The notes below the pieces were generated by a model, which was not told the DNA's origin, did no database searches, and saw only the letters and a list, made by a program, of their open reading frames with translations. 64,000 bases of DNA from contig NZ_FNSK01000001.1 of NCBI RefSeq assembly GCF_900105075.1, positions 1,749,001-1,813,000 of the forward strand. The letters run 5' to 3'. The translations under genes were made by a program, and so were the position numbers. This stretch comes from Rhodobacter sp. 24-YEA-8. GTDB taxonomy: Bacteria; Pseudomonadota; Alphaproteobacteria; Rhodobacterales; Rhodobacteraceae. Positions within the stretch are counted from its first letter, which is position 1. The number at the start of each line of letters is the position of its first letter. This document shows, piece by piece, positions 34,242 through 43,405 of this stretch.

Positions 34242-36292
34242 TGGCTCTGAAACCCGAAAGCGGCGCGCTGGCGGAAATGCCGATGCGCTTTGGCGATGAT
34301 GCGCTGCTCTGGGCCGCCTGGCTTTATTACGAGGACGGGCTGACCCAGAGCGATATCGCACAGAAGATGGGCCTGTCACGCGCCTCGGTGAACACCTGGC
34401 TGGCCGATGCCCGCGCGCGCGGCCTCGTCAATATCGAGATCCAGCCCGAGCGCTTTCGGGCCGTCTCGGTCGCACGCGGTCTGAAGGACCATTTCGGCCT
34501 GCATGACTGCCTTGTGATCCCCTCGGAAGGCGATGGCAAACCGCTGATTGAACGGCTTGGACAGGCCGGAGCAATGGTGCTGAAGCGGCTGGTGCGGTCG
34601 GGCGACACGCTGGCGGTGACCTGGGGGCGGTCGGTTCTGGCGCTGGCTTCGGCGCTGGATCATCCCGGGCTTTCTGACATTCGCGTGGTTCAGGCCACCG
34701 GTTCGACCACCGCACGCATCGCCTGGACGCCCGAGGCCTGCGCCTCGCGCCTCGCCTCGGCGCTTGGGGCGCGCTGGATCCCGCTCGCAGTGCCCGCGAT
34801 CGTCTCGTCGCCAGCGATGCGCAGTATGCTGATGGAAGAGCCGGTTCTGGCAGAACAGCTCCAGGTCCTGTCCGAGGCCAATCGCATTATCATGGGCATC
34901 TCGTCTATGCGGCCCGAAAGCACCATCCACAGCTCGGGCTTCCTCGAAGGCGTCGACCGTCACGCCCATTACCAGGACGCGGTCGGCAGCCTTCTGGGCC
35001 GGTTCATCTCGGCCAGGGGCGAGCTGGTCGCGGGGCCGGTCAATGACCGCACCATCGGGCTGGATCTCGACGGGCTGCGCCGCGTGCCGCAAAAGATCGC
35101 GGTGGCGGGCGGGATCGACAAGGTGGCCGCAATCCTTGCGGCGCTGCGCGGCGGGCTGATCGATGTGCTGGTGACCGATGCAGCCACCGCGCGCGGCGTG
35201 CTGACCGCCGATGGCTGGCAGGAAAGCAGCCGCCGTCCGGCGCCTGTTGCACCCGGCCCCGCAACCACCCGAAACCACGGCAAAAAGCTGATCAACGAGG
35301 CACGGAATGCCGTTGATGAAAGCCTTGCAGGCGCGCTTCTGGCGCATGAGGGCCAGATCATCCTGGTTCCCGGCACCAGCCGCGCCGTGATGGCAAAACA
35401 GGGCCCGCGCCCGGGGAAAGTCGGCATCGTGATCGGCGGCGGCGCCGGGCATGAGCCGGGATTCTGGGGCTATGTCGGCCAGGGCCTCGCCGATGCAGCG
35501 GTGGTGGGGAATATCTTCGCCGCCCCTCCGCCCGGACCGATCCTTGCGGCCAGCCGCGCCGTCGATGGCGGCGCGGGGCTTCTGTATATCTTCGGGAATT
35601 TCTCGGGCGATGTGATGAATTTCGAGATGGCGCGCGAGATGGCCGAGGCCGGCGGCATCCCGGTGCGCCAGATCATCACCACCGATGACATCGCCTCGTC
35701 AGAGCCCGAAAGCCGCGGATCGCGCCGGGGCGTTGCTGGCAATGTGTTTGTCTTCCGCATCGCGGGCGCGGCCGCCGATCTTGGCGCCTCGCTTGAGGCC
35801 TGCGAGGCGGTGACACGGCGCGCAGCGCAGCGCGTCTATACGATGGGCCTCGCGCTGGAGCCCGCCCGCCTGCCCGATACCGGCCGCCCCGGCTATGAGC
35901 TGGGCGCGGATGAGATGGAGATCGGCGTCGGTGTACATGGCGAGCCTGGGGTGGAGCGCCAGCCGCTGGTCTCTGCCGATGACGCCGCCGATCTGCTGCT
36001 GGACCGGATCCTCGCCGAGATGGCGCCCGCGCGCGGCGACCGGGTGGCGGTGCTGGTCAATTCGCTGGGCGGGACCCCGGCAATGGAGCTTTACATCCTC
36101 ACCCGCCGCATCCGGCAGCGCCTGACGGCGCATGGCATCACTGTCAGCCACATGCTCGTCGGCCCCTATTACACCTCGCTGGATATGGAGGGCGTCTCGC
36201 TCTCGATCCTGCATCTCGATGATGAACTGGCGGCGCTGATGGATCATCCCTGCGACGCGCCGGCGCTGATGAGCAAAGGGGGCCGCGCATGA
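34241..36292 (+). CDS. SorC-family regulator fused to a DhaK domain
   Basis: 683 residues with two recognisable halves. Residues about 20-325 are a SorC/DeoR-type regulator: HTH in LYYEDGLTQSDIAQKMGLSR with ASVNTWLADARARGL, then a phosphosugar-binding domain (IEPLG-like WGRSVLALASALDH; IAVAGGIDKVAAILAALRGG; LVTDAATARGVL). Residues about 345-680 are DhaK: GGGAGHEPGFWGYVGQG, IFGNFSGDVMNFEMA, VGVHGEPGVERQP with the substrate His, and VNSLGGTPAMELYILTRR. Active-site residues look intact, so it may be both sensor and kinase. Similar fusions are known in database naming. It is translationally coupled to the DhaL gene. Confidence 0.9.
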   Translation: MALKPESGALAEMPMRFGDDALLWAAWLYYEDGLTQSDIAQKMGLSRASVNTWLADARARGLVNIEIQPERFRAVSVARGLKDHFGLHDCLVIPSEGDGKPLIERLGQAGAMVLKRLVRSGDTLAVTWGRSVLALASALDHPGLSDIRVVQATGSTTARIAWTPEACASRLASALGARWIPLAVPAIVSSPAMRSMLMEEPVLAEQLQVLSEANRIIMGISSMRPESTIHSSGFLEGVDRHAHYQDAVGSLLGRFISARGELVAGPVNDRTIGLDLDGLRRVPQKIAVAGGIDKVAAILAALRGGLIDVLVTDAATARGVLTADGWQESSRRPAPVAPGPATTRNHGKKLINEARNAVDESLAGALLAHEGQIILVPGTSRAVMAKQGPRPGKVGIVIGGGAGHEPGFWGYVGQGLADAAVVGNIFAAPPPGPILAASRAVDGGAGLLYIFGNFSGDVMNFEMAREMAEAGGIPVRQIITTDDIASSEPESRGSRRGVAGNVFVFRIAGAAADLGASLEACEAVTRRAAQRVYTMGLALEPARLPDTGRPGYELGADEMEIGVGVHGEPGVERQPLVSADDAADLLLDRILAEMAPARGDRVAVLVNSLGGTPAMELYILTRRIRQRLTAHGITVSHMLVGPYYTSLDMEGVSLSILHLDDELAALMDHPCDAPALMSKGGRA

Positions 36293-36344
36293 CCCGCTGC
36301 CCCGCCGGAAACCAGGCTGCAAACCAGGCCATAAAACAGGCTCG

Positions 36345-36376
36345 TGACATACGACAGCAGGCATTGACATTTGTCA
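36345..36376. promoter_or_regulatory. Paired 12-bp boxes, candidate SorC operator 2
   Basis: TGACATACGACA (36345-36356) and TGACATTTGTCA (36365-36376), exactly 20 bp apart, in the 154-bp gap before the importer permease. The second box is a palindrome except for its centre. The same spacing occurs at 43339-43370, which supports a common regulator binding two sites on one face of the helix. Confidence 0.6.
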
Positions 36377-36446
36377 CGGACCTGTGTCGATATACAGAAC
36401 CGGATCAGGGCGCGCAGTCTGCCCCTGCCCCGGCGGGAGGAAAACC

Positions 36447-37430
36447 GTGATCAAGACCGCTGACCGCCAGACCGTGTTTCTGGCCCTGATCAATGTGATT
36501 GTGCTGGTGGCAGGCGCCCTGCTGGCCGGAGCAAATTTCGTTGACAGCTATAACCTGCAGGTGATGGCCGCGCAGGTCCCGGAACTGGGCCTGCTGGCGC
36601 TTGGCGTCGCGCTGGCGATGATTTCCGGCAATGGCGGCATCGACCTTTCCGGGATCGCGCTGGCGAACCTTGCCGGCATCACCGCCTTTCTGGTCGCAAG
36701 CCGCATCCTGCCCCCGGGTGATGCGCCGATGGCCTTCTCTTGGACCTTCGCCGGCATCGCGCTTTGCGTGGGTCTGGCCGGCGGGCTCATCAACGGGCTG
36801 ATGATTGCCTATACGGGGCTCACGCCGCTGATCGCCACGCTCGGCACCCAGCTTCTGTTCACCGGGATCGCGGTCTGGCTGACCAATGGCTCGTCCGTCA
36901 GCCTCGGCTATATCCCGCCGCTGGATGATTTCGGCAATCTGCCGGTGCTGGGTGTGCCGCTGTGTTTCGCGCTGTTCGTACTGATCGCGGGGCTGATCGG
37001 CTATCTGCTGCGCTTCACCCCCTTTGGCGTCAAGCTGATGCTGCTGGGATCGAACGAGAAAGCCGCACGCTATGGCGGCATCCCGGTGAAGCGGATGATC
37101 GTCATCACCTATGCGATCTGCGGCATCCTCGCCTCGGTTGCGGGCATCGTGATCGCCTCGCGGGCAGGTTCGGTGAAATGGGATTACGGCAGCTCTTACG
37201 TGCTGATCGCCATCCTGATCGCGGTGCTGGGCGGGGTTAAGCCCGAAGGCGGATATGGCCGTGTGCTCTGCGTGTTGCTGGCCGCCACCGCATTGCAGAT
37301 GCTGTCGAGCCTCTTCAACTTTCTCGGCATCTCGAACTTCTTCCGCGATCTGGCCTGGGGGGTGCTGCTTCTGGCGCTGCTGGCCTCGGCGCGGGTGAAT
37401 CTGTCGTACTGGTTCCGACCGGCGCGATAA
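36447..37430 (+). CDS. Sugar ABC transporter permease (CUT2/RbsC type)
   Basis: 327 residues, GTG start after GGGAGG. About eight to ten membrane helices with the BPD_transp_2 pattern: LALGVALAMISGNGGIDLSG, GGLINGLMIAYTGLTPLIAT, TLGTQLLFTGIAVWL and ARYGGIPVKRMIVITY (EAA-like). It belongs to the ribose/rhamnose/AI-2 importer class in which two permeases pair with one double ATPase. The second permease is at 40181. First gene of the transport operon behind operator 2. Confidence 0.93.
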   Translation: MIKTADRQTVFLALINVIVLVAGALLAGANFVDSYNLQVMAAQVPELGLLALGVALAMISGNGGIDLSGIALANLAGITAFLVASRILPPGDAPMAFSWTFAGIALCVGLAGGLINGLMIAYTGLTPLIATLGTQLLFTGIAVWLTNGSSVSLGYIPPLDDFGNLPVLGVPLCFALFVLIAGLIGYLLRFTPFGVKLMLLGSNEKAARYGGIPVKRMIVITYAICGILASVAGIVIASRAGSVKWDYGSSYVLIAILIAVLGGVKPEGGYGRVLCVLLAATALQMLSSLFNFLGISNFFRDLAWGVLLLALLASARVNLSYWFRPAR

Positions 37431-37507
37431 CGGACGCGGCGCCGGCCCCGCAGGGCAGGCCGGATCGCTGCAAGACATATGCCCCTGAAAACCGGAGGAG
37501 GACTACC

Positions 37508-38509
37508 ATGAAGACACTCGCGAAACTGGCCGGAAGCGCCATGATCGCCGGTGCGATGGTCGCAGGCGCGGCCATGGCCCAGGACAAGCAGTCGATCACC
37601 ACCGTGGTGAAAATCACCGGCGAAGGCTGGTTCGTGCGGATGGATGAAGGCGTGAAAGCCTTCGCAGCCGATCACGCCGATATTGACGCGGTTCAGGTCG
37701 GACCGGCTCAGGCCGATGCCGCGCAACAGGCCCGCATCATCGAAGACCTCGTGGCCAAAGGCGTCTCGGCCATCGCAGTCGTGCCGATGGACCCGGCGGC
37801 TCTTGAAGGCGTGCTGCGTCGTGCCCAGGCCCGTGGCATCAAGGTCATCGCGCATGAAGGCGACAGCATCGTCAACGCAGATGCCGATATCGAAGCCTTC
37901 GACAACGCAGCCTTCGGCCGCAAGATCAATGACGGCCTTGCGGAATGCATGGGCGGCGAGGGCAAATGGACGAGCTTTGTCGGCTCGCTCGGCAGCCTGA
38001 CCCATAACATCTGGGCCGATGCCGGTGCCGAAAGCGCCGCAGCAAACCACCCGGGCATGGAACTGGTCGCCGCCAAGAACGAGTCGTTCAACGACGCGAA
38101 CAAGGCCTATGACAAGGCAAAGGAAATCCTGCGCGCCTATCCGGATATCAAGGGCTTCCAGGGCTCGTCCGCCATCGACGTGATCGGCATCGGCCGTGCG
38201 GTTGAAGAGGCCGGCCTTGTCGGCAAGGTCTGCGTCTATGGCCTCGGCCTGCCGAAAGACACCGGCCCCTACCTCGAATCCGGTGCGGTCAACCGCATCT
38301 ATTTCTGGGATCCGAAAGACGCGGGCTATGTCATGAATGTCGTCGCCGCCAAAGTGCTGGCCGGCGAGGAAATCGCGGATGGCGCCGATCTCGGCGTGCC
38401 GGGCTATAACGCCGTCACCGTAACCCAGGGCCCGGGCAAGGGCATCATCATCCAGGGCGCTGCCTGGGTTGATGTCGGCAAGGACGAATACAAGAACTAC
38501 CCGTTCTGA
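37508..38509 (+). CDS. Periplasmic sugar-binding protein of the CUT2 importer
   Basis: 333 residues with a clear signal peptide ending MVAGAAMAQ. The fold is peripla_BP_4: VVKITGEGWFVRMDEGVKAF, then AQQARIIEDLVAKGVSAIAV and VPMDPAALEGVLRRAQARGI, and FGSSAIDV-like FQGSSAIDVIGIG. This pattern is closest, from memory, to the RhaS and LsrB branches. Start follows CGGAGGAGG. A hairpin after the gene may stabilise its mRNA. Ligand not determinable from sequence. Confidence 0.92.
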   Translation: MKTLAKLAGSAMIAGAMVAGAAMAQDKQSITTVVKITGEGWFVRMDEGVKAFAADHADIDAVQVGPAQADAAQQARIIEDLVAKGVSAIAVVPMDPAALEGVLRRAQARGIKVIAHEGDSIVNADADIEAFDNAAFGRKINDGLAECMGGEGKWTSFVGSLGSLTHNIWADAGAESAAANHPGMELVAAKNESFNDANKAYDKAKEILRAYPDIKGFQGSSAIDVIGIGRAVEEAGLVGKVCVYGLGLPKDTGPYLESGAVNRIYFWDPKDAGYVMNVVAAKVLAGEEIADGADLGVPGYNAVTVTQGPGKGIIIQGAAWVDVGKDEYKNYPF

Positions 38510-38535
38510 TCTGCCCTCCCTGACCGGACAACCAG

Positions 38536-38567
38536 GCGAAGGCGCGGCATTCAGCCCGCGCCTTCGC
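38536..38567 (+). terminator. Intercistronic hairpin after the binding-protein gene
   Basis: Perfect 12-bp stem GCGAAGGCGCGG / CCGCGCCTTCGC with loop CATTCAGC and no T-run. Such structures after binding-protein genes are known to protect mRNA and raise binding-protein level relative to the rest of the importer. Confidence 0.7.
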
Positions 38568-38591
38568 ATCCACAAGCTGAGGACGACCGCG

Positions 38592-40184
38592 ATGCAATCG
38601 CAGCCAGGCCAGACAAACCAATCCACCGGCCAGAAGCCCTTTCTGGAAATCCGCAACCTGCGGAAGTCCTTCGGCGGCGTACAGGCGCTGAAAGATGTCA
38701 GCCTCACGCTGGAGGCGGGCCAGATCTATCACCTGATGGGCGAGAATGGCTGCGGCAAATCCACCCTGATCAAGATCGTCTCGGGCGCCCAGAATGCGAC
38801 CTCGGGGCAGATCTTCATCGATGGCGAGGCTACCGGCCCGCTGGCAGGCGATATCGGTGCCATCGGCGCGCTGAAGGCCGGGATCGAGACCGTCTACCAG
38901 GATCTCTCCCTGCTGCCGAACCTGTCGGTGGCAGAAAATATCGCGCTGACCGGCCAGCTGGTCGCGGCAGGCGGGCGTCTGGCGCGGCGGCTGAAACGGG
39001 CGGAACTGTTCGCCATAGCCGCCAAAGCGCTGGCCGAGGTGCATCTGCCGACCGACGCTGCCTTCCTGACGCGCCGCACCGATACTTTGCCGCTCGCGAC
39101 CCGCCAGCTCGTGGCCATTGCCCGCGCCATCGCGGCCTCGGCGCGGCTGGTCATCATGGATGAGCCGACCACCTCGCTGACCCGCCAGGAGGTCGAGAAC
39201 CTGCTTTCCGTGGTGCGCCGCCTTCTTGATCAGGGCGTGACGGTGCTCTTCGTGACCCATAAGCTCGACGAGGTGAAATCGCTGGGCGGGCACGCGATCA
39301 TCATGCGCGACGGCCTGAAAGTGGCGGAACGCGAGGTCGCCACCACCAATAAATCCGAGATCAGCCAGCTGATGACCGGCCGCGAAATCTCCGAGGCGCG
39401 CTACCGGACCGAACCGAAAATCGGCGAGGGGCTGCTGGAGGTCGAGAACCTCACGCAGACACGCGCCTTCCGGAACCTGTCGCTGAGCCTGCGTAAGGGC
39501 GAGATCCTCGGCATCACCGGGCTTCTCGATTCCGGCCGCAATGAACTGGCGCTGGCCCTGTCGGGTGTGCGCCCGGCGAGCAGCGGCGCAATCCGGCTGG
39601 AAGGCAAATCCGTCTGGCCGAAAAACCCCGGCGACGCGATCCGGGACGGCATCGGCTATGTCCCCGAAGACCGCCTGACCGAAGGGCTGTTTCTGGAAAA
39701 ACCGATCCAGGACAATGTGACCCTGCCGGTGCTTGACCGGCTGAAAAACGCAATCGGCATGATCAGCCCGAAACGCGCGCGCAAACTGGCCGAAGACCAG
39801 ATTGCCGACCTCCAGGTCGTGGCGCCGAATGTCGCGGCCCCGGTGCAGTCGCTGTCCGGCGGCAATCAGCAGCGCGTGCTGATCGGGCGCTGGCTGACCA
39901 TCGAGCCACGCCTTCTGATCCTGCATGGCCCGACGGTCGGCGTCGATGTCGGGTCGAAAGACACCATTTTCCGCATCATCCAGCGCCTTGCCGATGACGG
40001 CATGGGGGTCATCATCATCTCGGATGACCTGCCCGAGCTTTTGCAGAATTGCGACCGGATCCTCGTGATGCGCCAGGGCGCGATTGCCGCGACCTATGAC
40101 GCGGCGACCACCAGCGAAGACCGCATCTATCAGACAATGGCCGGCGGCGCGCCCGCCGCCTCAGACCTGGGTATGCCAGCATGA
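38592..40184 (+). CDS. Sugar ABC transporter ATP-binding protein (double NBD)
   Basis: 530 residues with two nucleotide-binding domains. Domain 1: GENGCGKSTLIKIVSG, LPLATRQLVAIARAIAASAR (degenerate signature) and LVIMDEPTTSLTRQE. Domain 2: degenerate Walker A GLLDSGRNELALALSG, signature LSGGNQQRVLIGRWL and LHGPTVGVDVGSKD. The EDRLTEGLF motif is typical of RbsA-type proteins. The ATG 38592 was chosen because the upstream extension overlaps the binding-protein gene in another frame. Ends overlapping the second permease by ATGA. Confidence 0.94.
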   Translation: MQSQPGQTNQSTGQKPFLEIRNLRKSFGGVQALKDVSLTLEAGQIYHLMGENGCGKSTLIKIVSGAQNATSGQIFIDGEATGPLAGDIGAIGALKAGIETVYQDLSLLPNLSVAENIALTGQLVAAGGRLARRLKRAELFAIAAKALAEVHLPTDAAFLTRRTDTLPLATRQLVAIARAIAASARLVIMDEPTTSLTRQEVENLLSVVRRLLDQGVTVLFVTHKLDEVKSLGGHAIIMRDGLKVAEREVATTNKSEISQLMTGREISEARYRTEPKIGEGLLEVENLTQTRAFRNLSLSLRKGEILGITGLLDSGRNELALALSGVRPASSGAIRLEGKSVWPKNPGDAIRDGIGYVPEDRLTEGLFLEKPIQDNVTLPVLDRLKNAIGMISPKRARKLAEDQIADLQVVAPNVAAPVQSLSGGNQQRVLIGRWLTIEPRLLILHGPTVGVDVGSKDTIFRIIQRLADDGMGVIIISDDLPELLQNCDRILVMRQGAIAATYDAATTSEDRIYQTMAGGAPAASDLGMPA

Positions 40185-41200
40185 CCGACGCCACTTCTTC
40201 CGCCGCAACGCCCGGCCTCGCCGCCCGGATCTGGGATCTGATGGGCCGCCGGCCCGAGCTTTTCACCCTTGCCCTGATCGTGGTCACGGTGATCGGCGTG
40301 GCCATCGCAAACCCGAATTTCTTCGCGATGAACAATGTCTTCGACATCCTGCGCGCCTCGGTGGTGCGGGGGATCTTTGCGATGGGCGTCCTTGTGGTTC
40401 TGGCCGCAGGCGGCATTGACGTCTCCTTCACCGCCATCGCAGCCTTTGTAATGTATTCGCTGACCATGCTGGTCACGAATATCTTCCCGGGAATGCCGCT
40501 TTGGGTGATCCTGCCGCTGGCGGCCCTGGGCGGCGCGGTCTTTGGCGTGATCAACGGGCTTTTGGTGCATTCCCTGCGCGCGCCTTCGCTGATCGTCACC
40601 ATCGGCACGCAGTACATCATCCGCTCGGCGCTGCTGACCTTTGTCGGGACGGCCCTGTTCATGAACCTGCCCGCCTCGATGGAAGCGTTCGGCAAGGCGT
40701 CCCTCATCACCTGGACCGGCGGGACCGGGGTGATCTCGACCCTGCCTGCGACCGTGCTGGTGCTGGTCGTGGTCGCTTTCGCCACCTGGTTCATCCTTGA
40801 GCGCACCCTGATGGGCCGCGCGATCTTTGCCTCGGGCGGCAATCCGGGGATTGCAGAACGCCTTGGCTTCAACCTCTTCCATATCCGGCTCTTCGTGTTC
40901 GGCTGGGCGGGGCTGCTGGCTGGTATCGCGGGCATCGTGCATGTCGCCTCGAACCGTCTTGCGAACCCTTTTGACCTGGCGGGGATGGAGCTTGAGATCA
41001 TCGCGGCCGTCGTCCTTGGCGGCGCGCGAATCACCGGCGGCTCCGGCACCGTAATCGGCACCCTGCTGGGTGTGCTGCTGATCACGCTGGTGAGCAATGT
41101 GCTGGTCTTCGTGGGCATCCCCTCGACGCTGCAGCTTGCCATTGTCGGCATCTTCATCCTGATCGCCGGCACCATTTTCGCGCTGCGCCAACGCAACTGA
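40181..41200 (+). CDS. Sugar ABC transporter permease (CUT2), second subunit
   Basis: 339 residues, starts within the stop of the ATPase gene. Membrane pattern MGVLVVLAAGGIDVSFTAIA, GAVFGVINGLLVHSLRAPSL and IVTIGTQYIIRSALLTFVG, then LGFNLFHIRLFVFGWAG. The C-terminus VLGGARITGGSGTVIGTLLG is the family hallmark. Forms a heterodimer channel with the permease at 36447, inferred from the operon. Confidence 0.93.
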   Translation: MTDATSSAATPGLAARIWDLMGRRPELFTLALIVVTVIGVAIANPNFFAMNNVFDILRASVVRGIFAMGVLVVLAAGGIDVSFTAIAAFVMYSLTMLVTNIFPGMPLWVILPLAALGGAVFGVINGLLVHSLRAPSLIVTIGTQYIIRSALLTFVGTALFMNLPASMEAFGKASLITWTGGTGVISTLPATVLVLVVVAFATWFILERTLMGRAIFASGGNPGIAERLGFNLFHIRLFVFGWAGLLAGIAGIVHVASNRLANPFDLAGMELEIIAAVVLGGARITGGSGTVIGTLLGVLLITLVSNVLVFVGIPSTLQLAIVGIFILIAGTIFALRQRN

Positions 41201-41238
41201 GCAAAGCGCGGCTGAACAACCTTTCGGGAGGAACCACC

Positions 41239-42183
41239 ATGAGCCATGATGTTTCGGTCATCGGCCTCTATATTCTTGACGTTCTGGGGCGGCCGGTCGA
41301 TGCGATCCCGCCGGGCGGCTCTGTCGCCTTTATCGACGAGATCCGCCTGACCGTGGCCGGTACAGCCGGCGGAACGGTGGTCGATCTGGCGAAGCATGGG
41401 CTGAACTGCCTCGCGGTCGGTGCGGTCGGTGATGACGAGAAGGCCGATTTCGTGCTGGCGACGCTGGCGCGGTTCGGGGTCGACACGAGCCAGATGCAGC
41501 GCCTGGCCGGCGTGCCGACCTCGGCCTCGATCCTGAACATTCGCCGCAACGGCGAGCGCCCTGCCCTGCATCAGCGCGGTGCGTCAGATCATTTCGACAT
41601 CATCCCCGAAACGCTGGATGCGGTGCTGGCCGCCCCGATCATCCATCTCGGCGGCACCGGTCTTCTGGCCAAACTTGACGGGGAGCCGAGCGCGAAACTT
41701 CTGGCCGAGGCCAAGCGGCGCGGGCGGACCACCACCTTTGACCTCCTTGGCGCCGATGAGAATACGATCAACCTCGTCGCACCGCTCTTCCCGCATATCG
41801 ACTATTTCATGCCCTCGGTCGAAGAGGCTCAGGCGATCTCCGGCGCGACGACCGTCGAGGGCGCGGGGCGCTTCTTCCTCGATCGCGGGGTGAAGCAATG
41901 CGTCTTTACCCTTGGCGGGGACGGCGTCTGTTTCATGGACAATAAGGGCGCCGTGGTGCGCCAGCCGGCATTTGAGATCGAAGTGGTCGATACCACCGGC
42001 TGCGGCGATGCGTTCGACGCGGGCTTCATCACCGCGCTCCATCACAAAATGGATCTGAAAACCGCGCTGAACTTTGCCCAGGCGACGGCGGCGCTGGTGG
42101 CGACCGGGCTTGGATCGGATGCGGGTGTACAGTCGTTTGACCATACGCTTGAGTTCATGAATACGGCGAAGATCAAGGGCTGA
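41239..42183 (+). CDS. PfkB-family carbohydrate kinase
   Basis: 314 residues, ribokinase fold. N-terminal VAGTAGGTVVDLAKHGLNC, substrate region RQRGA-like LHQRGASDHFD and the C-terminal signature VVDTTGCGDAFDAGFITALH with the catalytic Asp and anion hole. GGDGVCFMD precedes it. Starts after CGGGAGG. It would phosphorylate the imported sugar or its ketose before aldol cleavage. The exact sugar is unknown. Two hairpins follow and separate it from the convergent regulator gene. Confidence 0.92.
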   Translation: MSHDVSVIGLYILDVLGRPVDAIPPGGSVAFIDEIRLTVAGTAGGTVVDLAKHGLNCLAVGAVGDDEKADFVLATLARFGVDTSQMQRLAGVPTSASILNIRRNGERPALHQRGASDHFDIIPETLDAVLAAPIIHLGGTGLLAKLDGEPSAKLLAEAKRRGRTTTFDLLGADENTINLVAPLFPHIDYFMPSVEEAQAISGATTVEGAGRFFLDRGVKQCVFTLGGDGVCFMDNKGAVVRQPAFEIEVVDTTGCGDAFDAGFITALHHKMDLKTALNFAQATAALVATGLGSDAGVQSFDHTLEFMNTAKIKG

Positions 42184-42200
42184 TCGCCCTTTGGCGAAGC

Positions 42201-42250
42201 GCCGGAGGGGTGTTGCATCCCTCCGGGCCTTTCCCGATCTTTTTATCGGG
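42201..42250 (+). terminator. Tandem terminator hairpins between convergent genes
   Basis: GCCGGAGGG (42201-42209) pairs with CCCTCCGGGC (42219-42228), followed by CTTTCC; a second hairpin CCCGAT-CTTTTT-ATCGGG follows at 42233-42250. They end the kinase transcript and may serve the convergent regulator gene as well. Confidence 0.75.
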
Positions 42251-42262
42251 TGGAAGAAAGCG

Positions 42263-43243
42263 TCAGGGGGTCTGTGCCAGCAGGCCCGCGGCTGTTTCGG
42301 TATCGGTTACCAGATGGCTGACATAGCCGCCTTTCAACGTGGCACGCAGCGCGGCGATCTTTCCCGGGCCACCTGCCACGCAGACCCGGCGAGGGATGGC
42401 GCGCAGCTCATCAAGTTCGATCCCCATCATGCGGCTGTCGAAGTCACGGCGGATCTGCTGGCCTCCGGCATCGAGGAAACGGCAGATCAGCACCGCTTCG
42501 GCGCCGTCTGCTGCATAGGCATCGATCTCATCCGTGCCGGCAATGCCGGCAACCCGCATCGTGCTGTCGGGCCCGAGACCTCCGAGACCAAAGACGATGG
42601 TGCGCGCTTTGCGGATCAGCGCAAATTGCTCGGAAAGCGCCGGTTCTTCGCGCAAAGCGGTGCAGAGCGCGGCGCTCGACAGCACCGCCGGCGCATGCAT
42701 CACCATGCTCAGCGCGCCGAGATTGCGCGCCATGATCGCGGTGCAGAGCTCGGCCGAGAAATCGCGCCGCCCCATTGCCGCGCCAGTGACCTGGACCACG
42801 CTCAGCCCCTCGACGGGCTGCGAGATCGCATCGGCCACTGCCAGCACCGTGCGCCCCCAGGAGATGCAGAGCGTCTCGCCCGCGGTCAGCATCCGTTCGA
42901 GCTGCCGCGCCCCGGCGGCTCCAAGGGCTGCAAGTCGCGTCGCCGCATCGTCTCCGGGCTGTACCGGCACCACCAGCGCCTCTTCGAGGCCAAAGCGCGC
43001 GGCGAGGGCCAGCGACAGCGAATGCCGCGCCATTACGCCCGCATCAATGCTGATCCGCACCGCGCCGCGTTCGCGCGCTTCCTGAAGATAATTGACCACG
43101 CTGGCACGCGAGACGCCGAGCCGCGCGGCGATGTCGCTCTGGTTCAGGCTTTCCTCATAATAGAGCCAGGCGGCCCAGATCACGATATCGTCGAATTCTG
43201 CCGGCACGGCCCCCCGCCCGCGTATCTGCGCCTCTGCCGACAT
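42263..43243 (-). CDS. SorC-family sugar-binding transcriptional regulator
   Basis: 326 residues. HTH: WLYYEESLNQSDIAARLGVS with RASVVNYLQEARERGAV; effector domain: WGRTVLAVADAISQPVEGLS, LGGLGPDSTMRVAGI, RVCVAGGPGKIAALRATLKG and the tail VSHLVTDTETAAGLL. It is paralogous to the regulator half of the gene at 34241. It is divergent from the aldolase/dehydrogenase, with paired boxes between them, so autoregulation and control of the locus are likely. Phosphorylated sugar intermediates are the usual effectors of the family. Confidence 0.93.
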   Translation of the reverse strand: MSAEAQIRGRGAVPAEFDDIVIWAAWLYYEESLNQSDIAARLGVSRASVVNYLQEARERGAVRISIDAGVMARHSLSLALAARFGLEEALVVPVQPGDDAATRLAALGAAGARQLERMLTAGETLCISWGRTVLAVADAISQPVEGLSVVQVTGAAMGRRDFSAELCTAIMARNLGALSMVMHAPAVLSSAALCTALREEPALSEQFALIRKARTIVFGLGGLGPDSTMRVAGIAGTDEIDAYAADGAEAVLICRFLDAGGQQIRRDFDSRMMGIELDELRAIPRRVCVAGGPGKIAALRATLKGGYVSHLVTDTETAAGLLAQTP

Positions 43244-43338
43244 CAGTCCCCCTGCCCGTCACGCCCAGTCATGCCATCAGCTTTGCCACGAAACCCAGGC
43301 CTTGGCGAGGCTTTCACCGATCTCTTTCGTACTCGCAT

Positions 43339-43370
43339 TGACATTTGACACCAATAACTGTCATTTGACA
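43339..43370. promoter_or_regulatory. Paired 12-bp boxes, candidate SorC operator 3
   Basis: TGACATTTGACA (43339-43350) and TGTCATTTGACA (43359-43370), exactly 20 bp apart, between the divergent SorC gene and the aldolase gene. The second box is an inverted repeat TGTCA-TT-TGACA. The arrangement matches that at 36345-36376. Confidence 0.65.
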
Positions 43371-43405
43371 TCAACTCAGACCTGAATGTCCAAGGAGAAG
43401 ATCCG

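Noticed and set aside
31856-36292. PTS-dependent dihydroxyacetone kinase system
   Set aside because: No DhaM or other PTS component was found and a fused ATP-type DhaK-DhaL is present.
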